From Sporosarcina koreensis (GTDB lineage Bacteria; Bacillota; Bacilli; Bacillales_A; Planococcaceae): DNA of 64,000 bases. The translations under genes and the position numbers were made by a program. The notes under the pieces were generated by a model, which did not search any database, was not told the origin of the DNA, and saw nothing but the letters and a program-made list of their open reading frames with translations. Positions 8,876 through 18,789 of the stretch are shown in pieces; within the stretch, counting starts at the first letter, position 1; the number at the start of each line of letters is the position of its first letter. The stretch covers positions 933,774 through 997,773 of the forward strand of contig NZ_LN651337.1 in the NCBI RefSeq assembly GCF_000826145.2, read 5' to 3'.

Positions 8876-9361
8876 TTATATTTCCTTCGTTCCTTCGTTG
8901 ACAGTCCTGACACTCAGTACTCCTGATGCAGGGTCGAATTCGATTGTCCGGCCGCTGGAGCCCCCTGTGTCTTCCGCGATCAGCGGTATCGAGAGGCGAT
9001 TCAGCTCATTCTTCACCGCTTCGACGTTCCGCGGTCCTATCCTCACTGTGTCACTGGACCCGAACTGGAACATCTGTGATCCCCCTGCAATCTTCGCTTT
9101 CAGCGACATGGGACGGACGCCCTCCGTCTTCAGCAGCTCCATCAGGGCGTAGATGCCCGTATCCGCAAACTTCGCAGCGTTAAGAGCAGCTCCTTTCCCC
9201 AGCGAACTGTCCGGAAGCATCACATGCACCATACCGGCAATCTTCTTCCGTTCGTCGTAGAGCACGACGCCTACACAGGAGCCGAGACCCGATGTCCGGA
9301 TTGTATCCGATTCCCTCACCAAGTTCATATCCGCGATACCGACCCGTACGACCGTCTTCAC
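8876..9361 (-). CDS. cheD: Chemoreceptor glutamine deamidase CheD
   Basis: CheD deamidates glutamines on methyl-accepting chemoreceptors and, in Bacillus, binds CheC to raise its CheY-P phosphatase activity. With the GTG start at 9359-9361, behind AAGGTGG and just after the cheC stop, the protein has 161 residues. The catalytic Cys29 lies in SGLGSCVGV and the partner His46 in MVHVMLP. The longer frame upstream reads through cheC and is rejected. Downstream is a strong terminator before sigD. Confidence 0.95.
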   Translation of the reverse strand: MKTVVRVGIADMNLVRESDTIRTSGLGSCVGVVLYDERKKIAGMVHVMLPDSSLGKGAALNAAKFADTGIYALMELLKTEGVRPMSLKAKIAGGSQMFQFGSSDTVRIGPRNVEAVKNELNRLSIPLIAEDTGGSSGRTIEFDPASGVLSVRTVNEGTKEI

Positions 9362-9371
9362 TGCAGCCACC

Positions 9372-10004
9372 TTACATGACTCCCAAAGACTTGAAGATGG
9401 CGGCATAGGAAGGCGGATCGGGAAGCAGGAAGAAATGGCCGTCGACACTTTTATCACTGATGTCTTCCTCGACGATTTTCGTATCGATCACGATGACTTC
9501 GTCACTGTAATGCGAGACTTCGATCAGACCGAAACTGACGATCGCCCCGACCATATCGACGCTGAGCGACGGAACAGTCGGGTAGATTTTCAGACCGGTG
9601 AAATCGGACAGCGCAGACAGGTAGGAACCCGACAGGATATTGCCGAGTTCCTGCATGGCGGACAGCCCGATATCCGCCATCGTCTCCGGAGCGGAAAAAT
9701 CGAAGGACGGATCTCCGACCAGCCTGCGGATGAAGCGGTTCGCCGAATCGATCGGCAGCACGAAAAACATACTGCCGGACAGGTCCCCTTCTATGCGCAG
9801 GAAAATCCCGACGACAACACTTTCCGAGCCGCCTGCGAGCTCGAACATGTCATCGAATGAGACGAGCGCCACTTTCGGCACATGCATATCGATGGTCCGC
9901 TGCAGCAGTTCGGACAGTGAAGTCGCGGCATGGGCTGCCCCGATATTGCCGATCTCCTTCAGGACATCGAGATGCATGTCCGTGATCGTCAGGTCAGTTG
10001 TCAT
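9372..10004 (-). CDS. cheC: CheY-P phosphatase CheC
   Basis: CheC removes phosphate from CheY-P, helping adaptation in the Bacillus-type chemotaxis pathway. The 210-residue protein holds two copies of the family active-site pattern. The first has Glu17 and Asn20 with Pro43 at the expected spacing. The second has Glu119 and Asn122 (SAMQELGN). It overlaps the end of cheW by 11 nt and is followed by cheD, its regulator and partner. Related phosphatase motifs occur in FliY, encoded in the same operon. Confidence 0.96.
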   Translation of the reverse strand: MTTDLTITDMHLDVLKEIGNIGAAHAATSLSELLQRTIDMHVPKVALVSFDDMFELAGGSESVVVGIFLRIEGDLSGSMFFVLPIDSANRFIRRLVGDPSFDFSAPETMADIGLSAMQELGNILSGSYLSALSDFTGLKIYPTVPSLSVDMVGAIVSFGLIEVSHYSDEVIVIDTKIVEEDISDKSVDGHFFLLPDPPSYAAIFKSLGVM

Positions 10005-10467
10005 CGGACTGTCCGTTCCTGATCGGCTTCAGCACCTGATCCAAGTTGAGCATCACGAGCAGCCGCTTATCGATCTTGGCCACGCCTGCCACGAAGTCGG
10101 ATTCCACGGAACCGACGACTTCCGGCTGTGATTCCAGCGCATCAGCCGGAATATCGATTACGTCATTGGCATCATCGACAATGAGGCCGGCATCGAAGTT
10201 CTCAAGGTTCACGATGATGATCCGCGTATTGTCATCGTACTCGGTCACCGGAAGGTCGAAGCGTGTCCGCAAGTCGACGATCGGTGTCACCATTCCGCGC
10301 AGATTGATCACCCCTTTTACATAGGACGGCACGCCCGGGATCCGCGTGATCGTCATGAGTAATAGCTTTTCGATCGATTGGACGACATCCACTTCGATCG
10401 CATACTCTTTGTCGAGCAGTTGAAAGACGATCGTCTTGATCATCTTGTTTTCTGTTCCAGCTGACAT
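9994..10467 (-). CDS. cheW: Chemotaxis adaptor CheW
   Basis: CheW couples chemoreceptors to the CheA kinase in polar arrays. The 157-residue protein is a single CheW (SH3-like) domain, with VFQLLDKEYAIEV near the start and the conserved GVINLRGMVTPIVDLR core. The ATG follows GGGAGGAAATTCGA. It lies 17 nt after cheA, whose C-terminal domain has the same fold, and overlaps cheC. Confidence 0.97.
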   Translation of the reverse strand: MSAGTENKMIKTIVFQLLDKEYAIEVDVVQSIEKLLLMTITRIPGVPSYVKGVINLRGMVTPIVDLRTRFDLPVTEYDDNTRIIIVNLENFDAGLIVDDANDVIDIPADALESQPEVVGSVESDFVAGVAKIDKRLLVMLNLDQVLKPIRNGQSDDN

Positions 10468-10484
10468 TCGAATTTCCTCCCTGC

Positions 10485-12536
10485 TTATCTGATGAGGGCG
10501 TTGCAGTCTACGATCAGTGCAACTTGCCCATTTCCGAGAATGGTAGCGCCCGACAAAGCAAAGACGCTTTGCAAGTAATTCCCGAGTGATTTGAGTACAA
10601 TTTCCTGTTGGCCGATGAACGAATCGACGACCAGCGCCGCAAGGTTCTCCCCTTTGCGCACAATGACGACGGACTTGTATTCCTCTTCTCCGTCCGGCAG
10701 GCCTGTCTGGAAAATTTCCCGGAGATCGACGAGCGGCACGATTTTTCCGCGGAAGTCGATCACCCGCTGGTTGTGCGCATTCAGGATATCATCCTTGTGT
10801 ATGATTGCCGTCTCGATGATCGAGGACAGCGGAACAGCGAACACTTCTTTCTGCATCTCGACGAGCATGACCGAAATGATCGAAAGTGTGAGCGGCAGCT
10901 GGACCTGGAACAGGGAGCCTTCCCCTTCTTTGGAATCGATCGAAATATGGCCGCCGAGCGACTCGATCGTGCTTTTGACGACATCCAGCCCGACACCCCG
11001 GCCGGAAACATCTGTCAGTTTTTCAGCAGTGGAGAAACCGGATGACAGGATCAGTTCCGCCACCTGCTTATCGGTCAGCATATCCGCAGCATCTTCCGAG
11101 ACGATTCCCCGCTCGATCGCCTTTCGGAGGACGCGTTCCCGGTTCACGCCTGCTCCGTCATCTTCGAGTTCTATGAAGACGTGGTTTCCTGAGTGATAGG
11201 AACGGAGCGTGACGGTGCCTTCCTCGGGCTTTCCTTTTGCAAGCCGTTCCGCAGGACTTTCGATGCCATGGTCAAGCGCATTGCGGATCAGATGGACAAG
11301 CGGATCACCGATTTCATCGATCACCGTCCGGTCGAGTTCCGTCTCGGCGCCAATGATTTCCAGATTTATCTTCTTATCGAGGTCACGGGCGAGCTGGCGG
11401 ACCATTTTCGGGAACCGGTTGAATACCGTTTCCACCGGGACCATCCGCATATTCAATATGATATTCTGCAGATCCCCCGAGATCCGTGTCATCCGCTCCG
11501 TCGTTTCATTCAATTCAGCATTCTGCAGTTCCGCAGCGATGGACTGCAGACGGCCCCGATCGATGACAAGTTCTTCGAACAGGTTCATGAGTACGTCGAG
11601 ACGGTCGATATTGACCCGGATCGTCTTGTTCGCGGAATGGGAGGAGCCGGATCGTCTGGACGAAGCCTCCGCTTTGTCATCCGCCTTTTTAACGGGCTTC
11701 TCGGCAGGTGCCGAATCAGCTGGCGGATTGGGTATTTCTTCTTTCGCAGGTGCCTCCACAGCAGCCGCCGACTCGTTTTCCGCCCGCTTCAGCTGGACGT
11801 GATGGATCTCAGCTGTCTCGAGTTCAGACACTTTCTCCACTTTCGCCTTGATATCCGCGGCGTCTTCCTTAGTGATCAGGACGACAGTGAACCGGTTATC
11901 GAATTCTTCATTCTCCAGCTGTTCCACATTCGGGTTCGTCTTGATGACCTCTCCGGCTTTTTCGAGTATTTCAAATACCATGAAGACCCTGGCAGCCTTC
12001 AGCAGGCAGTCGTCCCGGAGTGTCACGTCCAGTTCATAGGCATGGAATCCCTGGTCGATCGACTGTGTGATCACCGTCTGTTCGAAATCATCATAGACAA
12101 GTGCACCTGTGCGAGCAGGTGCCGCTTCAGCCGCCGGAATTTCAGCGGTTGGTGATTCTCCCGCTTCGATCTGATTGAGCATGGTCACCAGGCCGCCTAC
12201 GTCCTTCTTGCCTGTTCCGCCGCCTTCGATATCGAGCACCATCTCCTCAAGTGCATCGGACGATTCGAACACGACATCCAGTATTTCCGATGTCACACCG
12301 ATCTTCGAATTGCGGATGGCATCAAGGACGTTTTCCATTTTATGTGTCAAATTGGCGATGTCTTCATATCCCATCGTAGCTGACATGCCTTTCAATGTAT
12401 GGGCAGCCCGGAAGATTTCATTGACAATGCTCAGGTCATCCGGATTCTTTTCCAACTCCAACAGCTGTTCGTTGCATGCCTGGAGATGCTCTTTACTCTC
12501 TTCGAGGAACATTTCCAAGTACTGGTTTGTATCCAT
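10485..12536 (-). CDS. cheA: Chemotaxis histidine kinase CheA
   Basis: CheA autophosphorylates in response to receptors and passes phosphate to CheY and CheB. The 683-residue protein has, in order, an HPt domain with phospho-accepting His46 (FRAAHTLKG), a P2 response-regulator-binding region at about 150-260, a charged A/P/E/K-rich linker, the P3 dimerisation helices from about 300, the ATPase domain with N box (HLIRNALDHGIE) and G boxes (VSGRGVGLDVV), and a C-terminal CheW-like domain. The ATG is preceded by AAGGAGGCAATTGG. It follows cheB by 12 nt. Confidence 0.98.
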   Translation of the reverse strand: MDTNQYLEMFLEESKEHLQACNEQLLELEKNPDDLSIVNEIFRAAHTLKGMSATMGYEDIANLTHKMENVLDAIRNSKIGVTSEILDVVFESSDALEEMVLDIEGGGTGKKDVGGLVTMLNQIEAGESPTAEIPAAEAAPARTGALVYDDFEQTVITQSIDQGFHAYELDVTLRDDCLLKAARVFMVFEILEKAGEVIKTNPNVEQLENEEFDNRFTVVLITKEDAADIKAKVEKVSELETAEIHHVQLKRAENESAAAVEAPAKEEIPNPPADSAPAEKPVKKADDKAEASSRRSGSSHSANKTIRVNIDRLDVLMNLFEELVIDRGRLQSIAAELQNAELNETTERMTRISGDLQNIILNMRMVPVETVFNRFPKMVRQLARDLDKKINLEIIGAETELDRTVIDEIGDPLVHLIRNALDHGIESPAERLAKGKPEEGTVTLRSYHSGNHVFIELEDDGAGVNRERVLRKAIERGIVSEDAADMLTDKQVAELILSSGFSTAEKLTDVSGRGVGLDVVKSTIESLGGHISIDSKEGEGSLFQVQLPLTLSIISVMLVEMQKEVFAVPLSSIIETAIIHKDDILNAHNQRVIDFRGKIVPLVDLREIFQTGLPDGEEEYKSVVIVRKGENLAALVVDSFIGQQEIVLKSLGNYLQSVFALSGATILGNGQVALIVDCNALIR

Positions 12537-12548
12537 CCAATTGCCTCC

Positions 12549-13673
12549 TTAAGACTTGACGTGCTCTGTGAGCAGCTTCCCGATTTCTTGTACAGGCGCC
12601 GAAATATCGGCAAGGCCGGCCCGGGCGATTGCGCGGGGCATGCCATAGACGACTGCAGTTTCTTCCGATTCAGCGATGGTATAGGTCCGGCATCTGCTTC
12701 TCAGCTGTTCCATGCCTTCCAGACCATCATGCCCCATACCTGTCATGATGGCTGTCGTGAATTGCTGTTCCGCCAATTCGGATACCGATTCGAGCAGCAC
12801 ATCGACAGCAGGCCGGTGACCCATTCTCGGCGGCTCTGCGTTATCCAGACGGATTGCATAGCTGACGCCTATCCGAACGACTTTCATATGGTAGCCGCCC
12901 GGCGCGATATAGGCTGTATTCTTTTCGACCAGCTCACCGTTTTCCGCTTCCTTCACATGGATCTCACATAGGCTGTCCAAGCGCTCTGCCAGGGATTTCG
13001 TGAAACCCGCCGGCATGTGCTGGACGATCAGAATAGGGGCCCCGACATTTTCAGGAAGTGAAGTCAGCACTTGCTGGAGGGCTCTTGGACCCCCTGTCGA
13101 AGTGCCTATGACGATCATCCGCTTAACCGCAGAGCGCGAAAGTCCCGAAGCGGCGGGCTGTGCAGTCTGCACAGTGCTTGTGGCTTTCGGGAACCGCTGT
13201 ACCGGTTGTGCCGGAACAGCAGGTGTATCGGCCGCCCTGCGGTCAGTGATCTTCTTCATATCGATTTTTGAGGCATCGGTCACTTTACGGATGATCTGCT
13301 GTTCGCTGTCCCGCAAGTTGAGCGAAATGGCACCGCCCGGTTTCGTGATGAAATCGACCGCTCCGTATTCCATGGCGCGGATCGTGTTTTCCGCGCCTTC
13401 TTTCGTTGTACTGGACAGCATGACGATCGGGAGCGGAGCCGTCTCCATGATCCTCCGCAAAGCACCAAGTCCGTCGAGCACCGGCATCTCGATATCCAAT
13501 GTCATGACATCAGGTTTGAGCGCTTTCGCTTTCTCAACAGCCTCCAGCCCATTCCTGGCTGTTCCGGCCACTTCCAGTCCGGGATGCGAGGAGATGATCT
13601 CCGAAATCAGCTTGCGCATGAAAGCGGAATCATCCGCGATCAGCACTCGTTTTACATCCTGCTCCATGATCAT
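12549..13673 (-). CDS. cheB: Chemotaxis response regulator / protein-glutamate methylesterase CheB
   Basis: CheB demethylates chemoreceptor glutamates when phosphorylated by CheA. Residues 8-125 form a receiver domain with Asp14/Asp15 and phospho-acceptor Asp60 (VMTLDIEMP). A linker of about 60 residues leads to the methylesterase domain, with the Ser motif (GTSTGGPRALQ), the His motif (VQHMPAGFT) and the Asp motif (GMGHDGLEG) of the catalytic triad. The first ATG (13671-13673) overlaps the flhG stop, and a second ATG two codons later is equally possible. Length (374) is normal. Confidence 0.97.
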   Translation of the reverse strand: MIMEQDVKRVLIADDSAFMRKLISEIISSHPGLEVAGTARNGLEAVEKAKALKPDVMTLDIEMPVLDGLGALRRIMETAPLPIVMLSSTTKEGAENTIRAMEYGAVDFITKPGGAISLNLRDSEQQIIRKVTDASKIDMKKITDRRAADTPAVPAQPVQRFPKATSTVQTAQPAASGLSRSAVKRMIVIGTSTGGPRALQQVLTSLPENVGAPILIVQHMPAGFTKSLAERLDSLCEIHVKEAENGELVEKNTAYIAPGGYHMKVVRIGVSYAIRLDNAEPPRMGHRPAVDVLLESVSELAEQQFTTAIMTGMGHDGLEGMEQLRSRCRTYTIAESEETAVVYGMPRAIARAGLADISAPVQEIGKLLTEHVKS

Positions 13674-14536
13674 CCACGTCCTCTCGCAAACAATTTCTTG
13701 AGCTGGTTCAAAAATGTGCTGCTCTCTTTACTCTCTATATCGGTACCGGCAGAAATATAATTAGAGGCAATTGCATTCATTCTCCTGGAAACCGGCGATT
13801 GAGGGAAAAGTGTGACGAACGGTTTTTGTGCAACGACGGATTTCCGTACTGCCGCGTCTTCAGGCAGTGCCCCGAGTATCGTTGTCTCCTTATTCAGGAA
13901 CTTGCGCATGGCGAACTGCAGACGGGTGATCGCCTCGTTTCCATCCTCTTTCGGCTGCACCCGATTGCTGACGATGAAAAATTTCTTTCCGGGATCCCGC
14001 AGGCAGATGAATTTCATCATGGAATAGGCATCCGTGATGGAAGTCGGTTCAGGTGTCGCAATAACGATGATTTCGTCAACCGAGACGATAAGCTCGATCG
14101 CACTCTCCGACGCGCCTGCCCCCATATCGAACAGGATGTAATCGTACTGCTGCTGGAGCACTTCGAACGCCTCGATCAGGCGGGAGAACTTATCCGCTGT
14201 CCATTCAAGCACGGACTCAAGCCCCGAGCCGCCCGAGATGAAGTCCAGGCCATCCGGGCTGCGGCTGATCGTGTCGGCAAGCGGCCGCTCCCCTGTCAGG
14301 TAATCTTTCAGACTGGACTCCGCCGTGGCCCCCAGCATGATATGGACATTCCCCATACCGATATCCATGTCGACGATGATGACCCGCTTTCCCTGCTTTT
14401 TGAGGGCGGTGGCAAAGTTTGTCGTGAAGTTCGTTTTGCCGACGCCGCCCTTCCCGCTGATCACGGCGATGGAATGGGCAGCGGTCCCTTCCGCCTGCAT
14501 CATCTTCAAACGAAGTGATTCTGCCTGGTCACGCAT
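13670..14536 (-). CDS. flhG: FlhG, MinD-like ATPase controlling flagellar number
   Basis: FlhG (YlxH/FleN) is a ParA/MinD-family ATPase that sets flagellar position and number and stimulates the FlhF GTPase. The 288-residue protein carries a deviant Walker A motif (GKGGVGKTN, signature Lys29 and Lys34) and the VDMDIGMGN switch region. The N-terminal segment (MRDQAESLRLKM) resembles the FlhF-activating DQAxxLR motif. It overlaps flhF by 8 nt and cheB by 4 nt. The C-terminus is basic, as expected for membrane contact. Confidence 0.96.
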   Translation of the reverse strand: MRDQAESLRLKMMQAEGTAAHSIAVISGKGGVGKTNFTTNFATALKKQGKRVIIVDMDIGMGNVHIMLGATAESSLKDYLTGERPLADTISRSPDGLDFISGGSGLESVLEWTADKFSRLIEAFEVLQQQYDYILFDMGAGASESAIELIVSVDEIIVIATPEPTSITDAYSMMKFICLRDPGKKFFIVSNRVQPKEDGNEAITRLQFAMRKFLNKETTILGALPEDAAVRKSVVAQKPFVTLFPQSPVSRRMNAIASNYISAGTDIESKESSTFLNQLKKLFARGRG

Positions 14537-15650
14537 CCGCCCCCTCCTCCAGCAGCAGTGTCAGCAGATTGCCGACCGTCGCTTCTTCAAGGTCTTCCGG
14601 CACTTCCTGGCCGTCCGTCATATAGGCGATCCCTTTCTGGAAGTCCGTCACCATATTATAGACAGGTCCGATCGATTCCGTTTCGTCCAGCTTCGTGAAG
14701 ATGAATTGCCCGATCGGGAATTCGCCGAATTGCTCGGCAATCGCACGCATATCCGATTCCTTCGTCGTCGCGGCGAGCACCAGATATGTCTCCATTTCCA
14801 GATTGAAATCGATGAGCTGTTTCAGATCATCGACGAACTTCAATTCTTTATAGTTGCGGCCGGCCGTGTCGATGAAGACGATGTCCTTGTCCGCAAGCTT
14901 TTCCAGCGCCTGCCTGAAATCGTCTGCCGTATAGGCAACTTCGACAGGTGCCTGCAGCAGGTTCGCATAGGTCCTCAGCTGCTCGATGGCAGCTATCCTG
15001 TATGTATCCGTTGTGATGAAGCCGACTTTCCGCTTGTTCTCGATGAGCGAGCGGGCGGCAATCTTTGCAATCGTCGTCGTCTTACCGACACCGGTCGGTC
15101 CGAGGACGTTGACATACTTTTTCTTCAGATTCACACCACCGAACGGCAGGTCCGCCAGTTCCTCCTTCAGAAGTTCCTTTATAATCTGACGCTGCTCCGC
15201 CTCCGTGAAATCGGTCTTCTCCTCTTTCATACGGCTGAAGATGCGGTCGGCAGCTGTACGCACGAGTTCAGGTTTGAGTTCCTGTGCTGTGAGCCGGTCG
15301 AGCAGCGGCTGCATCGAGTCCGGATACTGATCGAAAGACGAGGATTTCTTCGCCGCTTTCAGCAGCAGTTTCACCTCCCGCATATCCTGTTTCAGTTCCT
15401 CGAGTGAGGGATCCGGACCGGATGTGGCAGATTGTACCATCTCATCTGCGGATGGCAGACCGCTTTCCTTCAGCACTGCCGGTTCGTCGAATCCAGCCAC
15501 CACTTCCACACGTTTTTTTCGGAACATGCCGAGAAGTCCCTTCGGCTGGACAATTGTTGAACTGAGAATGACCGCTTCGTCACCGAAGTCTTTCCGGACC
15601 TGCTGCATCGCCTGCACCATTGTGTCTGCTGTATATTTCTTCATTTTCAT
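14529..15650 (-). CDS. flhF: FlhF, SRP-type GTPase of flagellar placement
   Basis: FlhF belongs with Ffh and FtsY to the SIMIBI SRP GTPases and helps position new flagella. The 373-residue protein has an N-terminal B domain starting MKMKKYTADTMVQAM, an N helical domain, and a G domain with G1 ([10 protein letters not shown], residues 184-193), the TTDTYR motif, DTAGR and TKLDE. It begins within the flhA stop (ATGA) and overlaps flhG, its GTPase activator. Both other SRP GTPase family members, ffh and ftsY, are also in this window. Confidence 0.97.
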   Translation of the reverse strand: MKMKKYTADTMVQAMQQVRKDFGDEAVILSSTIVQPKGLLGMFRKKRVEVVAGFDEPAVLKESGLPSADEMVQSATSGPDPSLEELKQDMREVKLLLKAAKKSSSFDQYPDSMQPLLDRLTAQELKPELVRTAADRIFSRMKEEKTDFTEAEQRQIIKELLKEELADLPFGGVNLKKKYVNVLGPTGVGKTTTIAKIAARSLIENKRKVGFITTDTYRIAAIEQLRTYANLLQAPVEVAYTADDFRQALEKLADKDIVFIDTAGRNYKELKFVDDLKQLIDFNLEMETYLVLAATTKESDMRAIAEQFGEFPIGQFIFTKLDETESIGPVYNMVTDFQKGIAYMTDGQEVPEDLEEATVGNLLTLLLEEGADA

Positions 15651-17680
15651 GCGATATCCACCACCCCTACGCTCTGCACTTCAACCGATGCTTCCAGTTC
15701 GTTATAGGAAAGGATCGGAATCTGCGGGAAATACCGTTCCGTGATCTGCCGTAAGTACATCCGTACAGCCGGTGAACAGAGGATGACCGGCGACTGATCC
15801 AACAGTGCCACACGTTCGACTTCTGCTGCGATCGATTCCAGGATCGCCTGCGAATCTTGCGGATCAATTGTCAGGTAGCTGCCCTGTTCGGTCTGCTGGA
15901 CGCTGTCTGCGATCAGTTTCTCGACTTTACCGGAAACTGTCATCACTTTCAGCGCCTGCCCTTGCGGCGTATATTGCTCTGTGATCTGCCGGGCAAGGGA
16001 CTGACGAGCGTATTCCGTCAGCAGATCGACGTCCGCTGTATATTTCGATGAATCTGCAAGTGTCTCAAAGATGATCGGCAGATTGCGGATCGACACATGT
16101 TCACTGAGGAGCTTGGCCAGCACTTTCTGGATCTCCCCGACGGAAAGCGGTGTTGGTGTCAGTTCATCGACAAGGATCGGATATGTCTCATGGACATGGT
16201 CGATAAGCTGTTTCGTCTCCTGCCTGCCGATCAGGTCAGCTGCATGTGAACGGATGATTTCCGTCAAGTGGGTCGAGACGACGCTTGGCGGATCGACGAC
16301 TGTATAGCCGAGGATTTCCGCGTCTTCCTTGACCTCTTCCGTGATCCATTTCGCTGGGAGGCCGAATGACGGTTCGATCGTGTCGATACCCGGGATCGAA
16401 TCATCGCCTCCCGGGCTCATGGCGAGATAATGGTCGAGCAGGAGCTCCCCGCGCGCCATTTCACTGCCTTTGATTTTGATGCGGTATTCGTTCGGCTGGA
16501 GCTGGATGTTATCCCGGATCCGCACGACCGGGATGACAAGACCGAGCTCGAGTGCAAGCTGTCTGCGGATCATGACGACGCGGTCAAGCAGGTCCCCTCC
16601 CTGTGATGCATCCACCAGGGGAATCAGACCGTAGCCGAATTCGAACTCGATCGGATCGACGTTAAGCAGATTCACGACGTTCTCCGGGCTCTTCAGCCCT
16701 TCCGTCTGCTCACTCTCCTCCAATTCAAGCAGCTCCTCTTCATCCTCCTCTTTCGGACGGGACATGAAGAACGCGCTGGCAGCAAGAGCTCCGGCAACCG
16801 GAATCGTCAGGATGTTATTGATCGGCGTGAACAGGCCGAGCAGAAGGATCGTACCGCCAGCCACATACAGCAGTTTCGGCTGACCGAGCAGCTGGCTCGT
16901 GATGTCCGTGCCGAGATTGCCCTCGGAGGCCGCGCGGGTGACGACGATACCGGTCGCTGTCGAAATCAGCAGAGCAGGGATCTGGGAAACGATCCCGTCA
17001 CCGACCGTCAGCTTGGAGAACTGTGTGGCGGCTTCGGCAAATGGCAGGCCGAGCTGCACGACTCCGATGATCATTCCCACAAGAAGGTTGATCATGACGA
17101 TGATGATGCCGGCGATGGCGTCCCCTTTGACGAACTTGGTCGCCCCGTCCATGGCGCCGTAGAAGTCCGCCTCGTTGCTCACTTTCTCCCGCCGCTCCCG
17201 GGCCTGCGTGTCGGAGATCATGCCTGCGTTCAAGTCGGCATCGATACTCATCTGCTTTCCGGGCATCGCATCGAGCGTGAAACGCGCCGCCACTTCGGAG
17301 ACCCGTTCGGACCCCTTTGTGATGACGATGAACTGGATGATGATCAGGATGACGAAGACGACCATCCCGACGATGACATTGCCGCCGGTGACGAACGAGC
17401 CGAACGTATCGACGACGCCGCCGGCACTTCCGTCACTGAGGATCGCACGGGTCGTCGATACGTTGAGACCGAGACGGAACAGTGTCAGGAGCAGCAGCAG
17501 CGACGGGAATATCGAGAACTGCAGCGCTTCCTGCATGTTCATCGCCGTCAGGAGGACGAGCAGAGCAAGCGTGATATTGATGATGATCAGAAAACTGAGC
17601 AGCCAATGGGGCAGCGGGATGACAAGCATCGCAACAATCATTATGACGGCCGCGAGCACACCCATATCTTTGAATTGCAT
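15647..17680 (-). CDS. flhA: FlhA, flagellar type III export gate protein
   Basis: FlhA forms the nonameric export gate ring of the flagellar type III secretion system and uses the proton gradient to drive export. Of 677 residues, the first ~320 form about eight membrane helices with the conserved loop RFTLDAMPGKQMSIDADLNAG. The rest is the cytosolic domain that docks substrate-chaperone complexes. The ATG follows GTAGGGATGAC. It lies between flhB and flhF, the usual order. Confidence 0.98.
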   Translation of the reverse strand: MQFKDMGVLAAVIMIVAMLVIPLPHWLLSFLIIINITLALLVLLTAMNMQEALQFSIFPSLLLLLTLFRLGLNVSTTRAILSDGSAGGVVDTFGSFVTGGNVIVGMVVFVILIIIQFIVITKGSERVSEVAARFTLDAMPGKQMSIDADLNAGMISDTQARERREKVSNEADFYGAMDGATKFVKGDAIAGIIIVMINLLVGMIIGVVQLGLPFAEAATQFSKLTVGDGIVSQIPALLISTATGIVVTRAASEGNLGTDITSQLLGQPKLLYVAGGTILLLGLFTPINNILTIPVAGALAASAFFMSRPKEEDEEELLELEESEQTEGLKSPENVVNLLNVDPIEFEFGYGLIPLVDASQGGDLLDRVVMIRRQLALELGLVIPVVRIRDNIQLQPNEYRIKIKGSEMARGELLLDHYLAMSPGGDDSIPGIDTIEPSFGLPAKWITEEVKEDAEILGYTVVDPPSVVSTHLTEIIRSHAADLIGRQETKQLIDHVHETYPILVDELTPTPLSVGEIQKVLAKLLSEHVSIRNLPIIFETLADSSKYTADVDLLTEYARQSLARQITEQYTPQGQALKVMTVSGKVEKLIADSVQQTEQGSYLTIDPQDSQAILESIAAEVERVALLDQSPVILCSPAVRMYLRQITERYFPQIPILSYNELEASVEVQSVGVVDIA

Positions 17681-17705
17681 GTCATCCCTACTTTCTGTTG
17701 GTCAT

Positions 17706-18785
17706 TTAGATTTTCCGCTGGATCCGGTAGACATATGCGAGCACTTCCGCAACCGCTTTGAAAAACTGGTCCGGTATGCTTGAGCCGATCTCCACATCCG
17801 AATAGAGCGCACGGGCCAGCGGACGGTTCTCCACGGTGACGATGTTATGCTCTTTCGCGATCAGCTTGATCTTCTGGGCGATGAAATCCGCACCTTTCGC
17901 CACGACGACCGGCGCATCCATCTCTCCGTCCTTGTACTTGAGGGCGATTGCGTAGTGTGTCGGGTTGGTGATGACTACATCCGCTTCCGGCACTTCCTGC
18001 ATCATGCGGCGCATTGCCATTTCACGCTGCCGCTGTTTGATCCGCGATTTGATCTGCGGATCCCCTTCCATGTTCTTGTATTCGTCTTTGATGTCCTGTT
18101 TCGACATCCGTAAATTCTTCTCATAGTCAAATTTCTGATAGAGGAAATCCAAGATGGAGATGAACAGCAGGACAAAGGATGCGGCGATCCCCATCAGTGC
18201 AACGAGCTCAGCGATCGTCTTCATGGATGCGGAAGGCGTCTTGAACGCCAGATCGAGCACTTTGTCGATGTTCATATACAAAACAATCGAGGTTACGCTG
18301 CCGATGAACGAGATTTTCAGCAAGGACTTCAGCAGTTCGACGATCGCCCGGATGGAAAAGATCCGTTTCAGCCCTTTGATCGGATCGATCTTTTTTAAAT
18401 CGAATTTCAGCGGCTCCCCGGTGAACAACAGGCCGAACTGGATCAGGTTCCCTGCAATCGCGGCTATCATCGCGACGAGCATGATCGGCAGCAGGACGAT
18501 CGCCATCTCCTTCACCACTTCGACGTAGATGAGCATTGTCTGATCGATGTCGAGCTTTTCCATGGTGACATATGTCTGGAAGGTCTGCTTGAAGAACTGG
18601 AAGAAACGCTCTTTCATGAGCCCCGCGGCAAAGAACAGGAACAGGAAGACGGACAGCAGCACAATGGCGCTCGTCACGTCCTGGCTTTTGAGCACCTGCC
18701 CTTTCTTCCGGGAATCCTCCCGTTTTTTTGGTGTCGCTTTTTCTGTTTTTTCCCCTGCAAAGAACTGAAGATCCAAACGCAGCAT
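17706..18785 (-). CDS. flhB: FlhB, export apparatus switch protein
   Basis: FlhB is a membrane component of the flagellar export gate and switches substrate class from hook to filament after autocleavage. The 359-residue protein has an N-terminal charged segment, four membrane helices between about 40 and 215, a linker, and the cytoplasmic domain with the self-cleaving NPTH motif at residues 274-277. The C-terminal ~85 residues closely resemble the separate YlqH protein encoded at 46245-46526. It starts 4 nt after fliR. Confidence 0.98.
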   Translation of the reverse strand: MLRLDLQFFAGEKTEKATPKKREDSRKKGQVLKSQDVTSAIVLLSVFLFLFFAAGLMKERFFQFFKQTFQTYVTMEKLDIDQTMLIYVEVVKEMAIVLLPIMLVAMIAAIAGNLIQFGLLFTGEPLKFDLKKIDPIKGLKRIFSIRAIVELLKSLLKISFIGSVTSIVLYMNIDKVLDLAFKTPSASMKTIAELVALMGIAASFVLLFISILDFLYQKFDYEKNLRMSKQDIKDEYKNMEGDPQIKSRIKQRQREMAMRRMMQEVPEADVVITNPTHYAIALKYKDGEMDAPVVVAKGADFIAQKIKLIAKEHNIVTVENRPLARALYSDVEIGSSIPDQFFKAVAEVLAYVYRIQRKI

Positions 18786-18789
18786 CCGG

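Noticed and set aside
11193..12155. 320-codon open frame on the plus strand inside cheA
   Set aside because: It is antisense to a fully conserved cheA, has no ribosome binding site and no recognisable protein features. The codon bias of the real gene keeps the opposite frame open.
14325..15407. 360-codon plus-strand open frame across flhG and flhF
   Set aside because: It is antisense to two conserved genes, its composition (Arg/His/Phe-rich) is typical of antisense frames, and it has no start signal.
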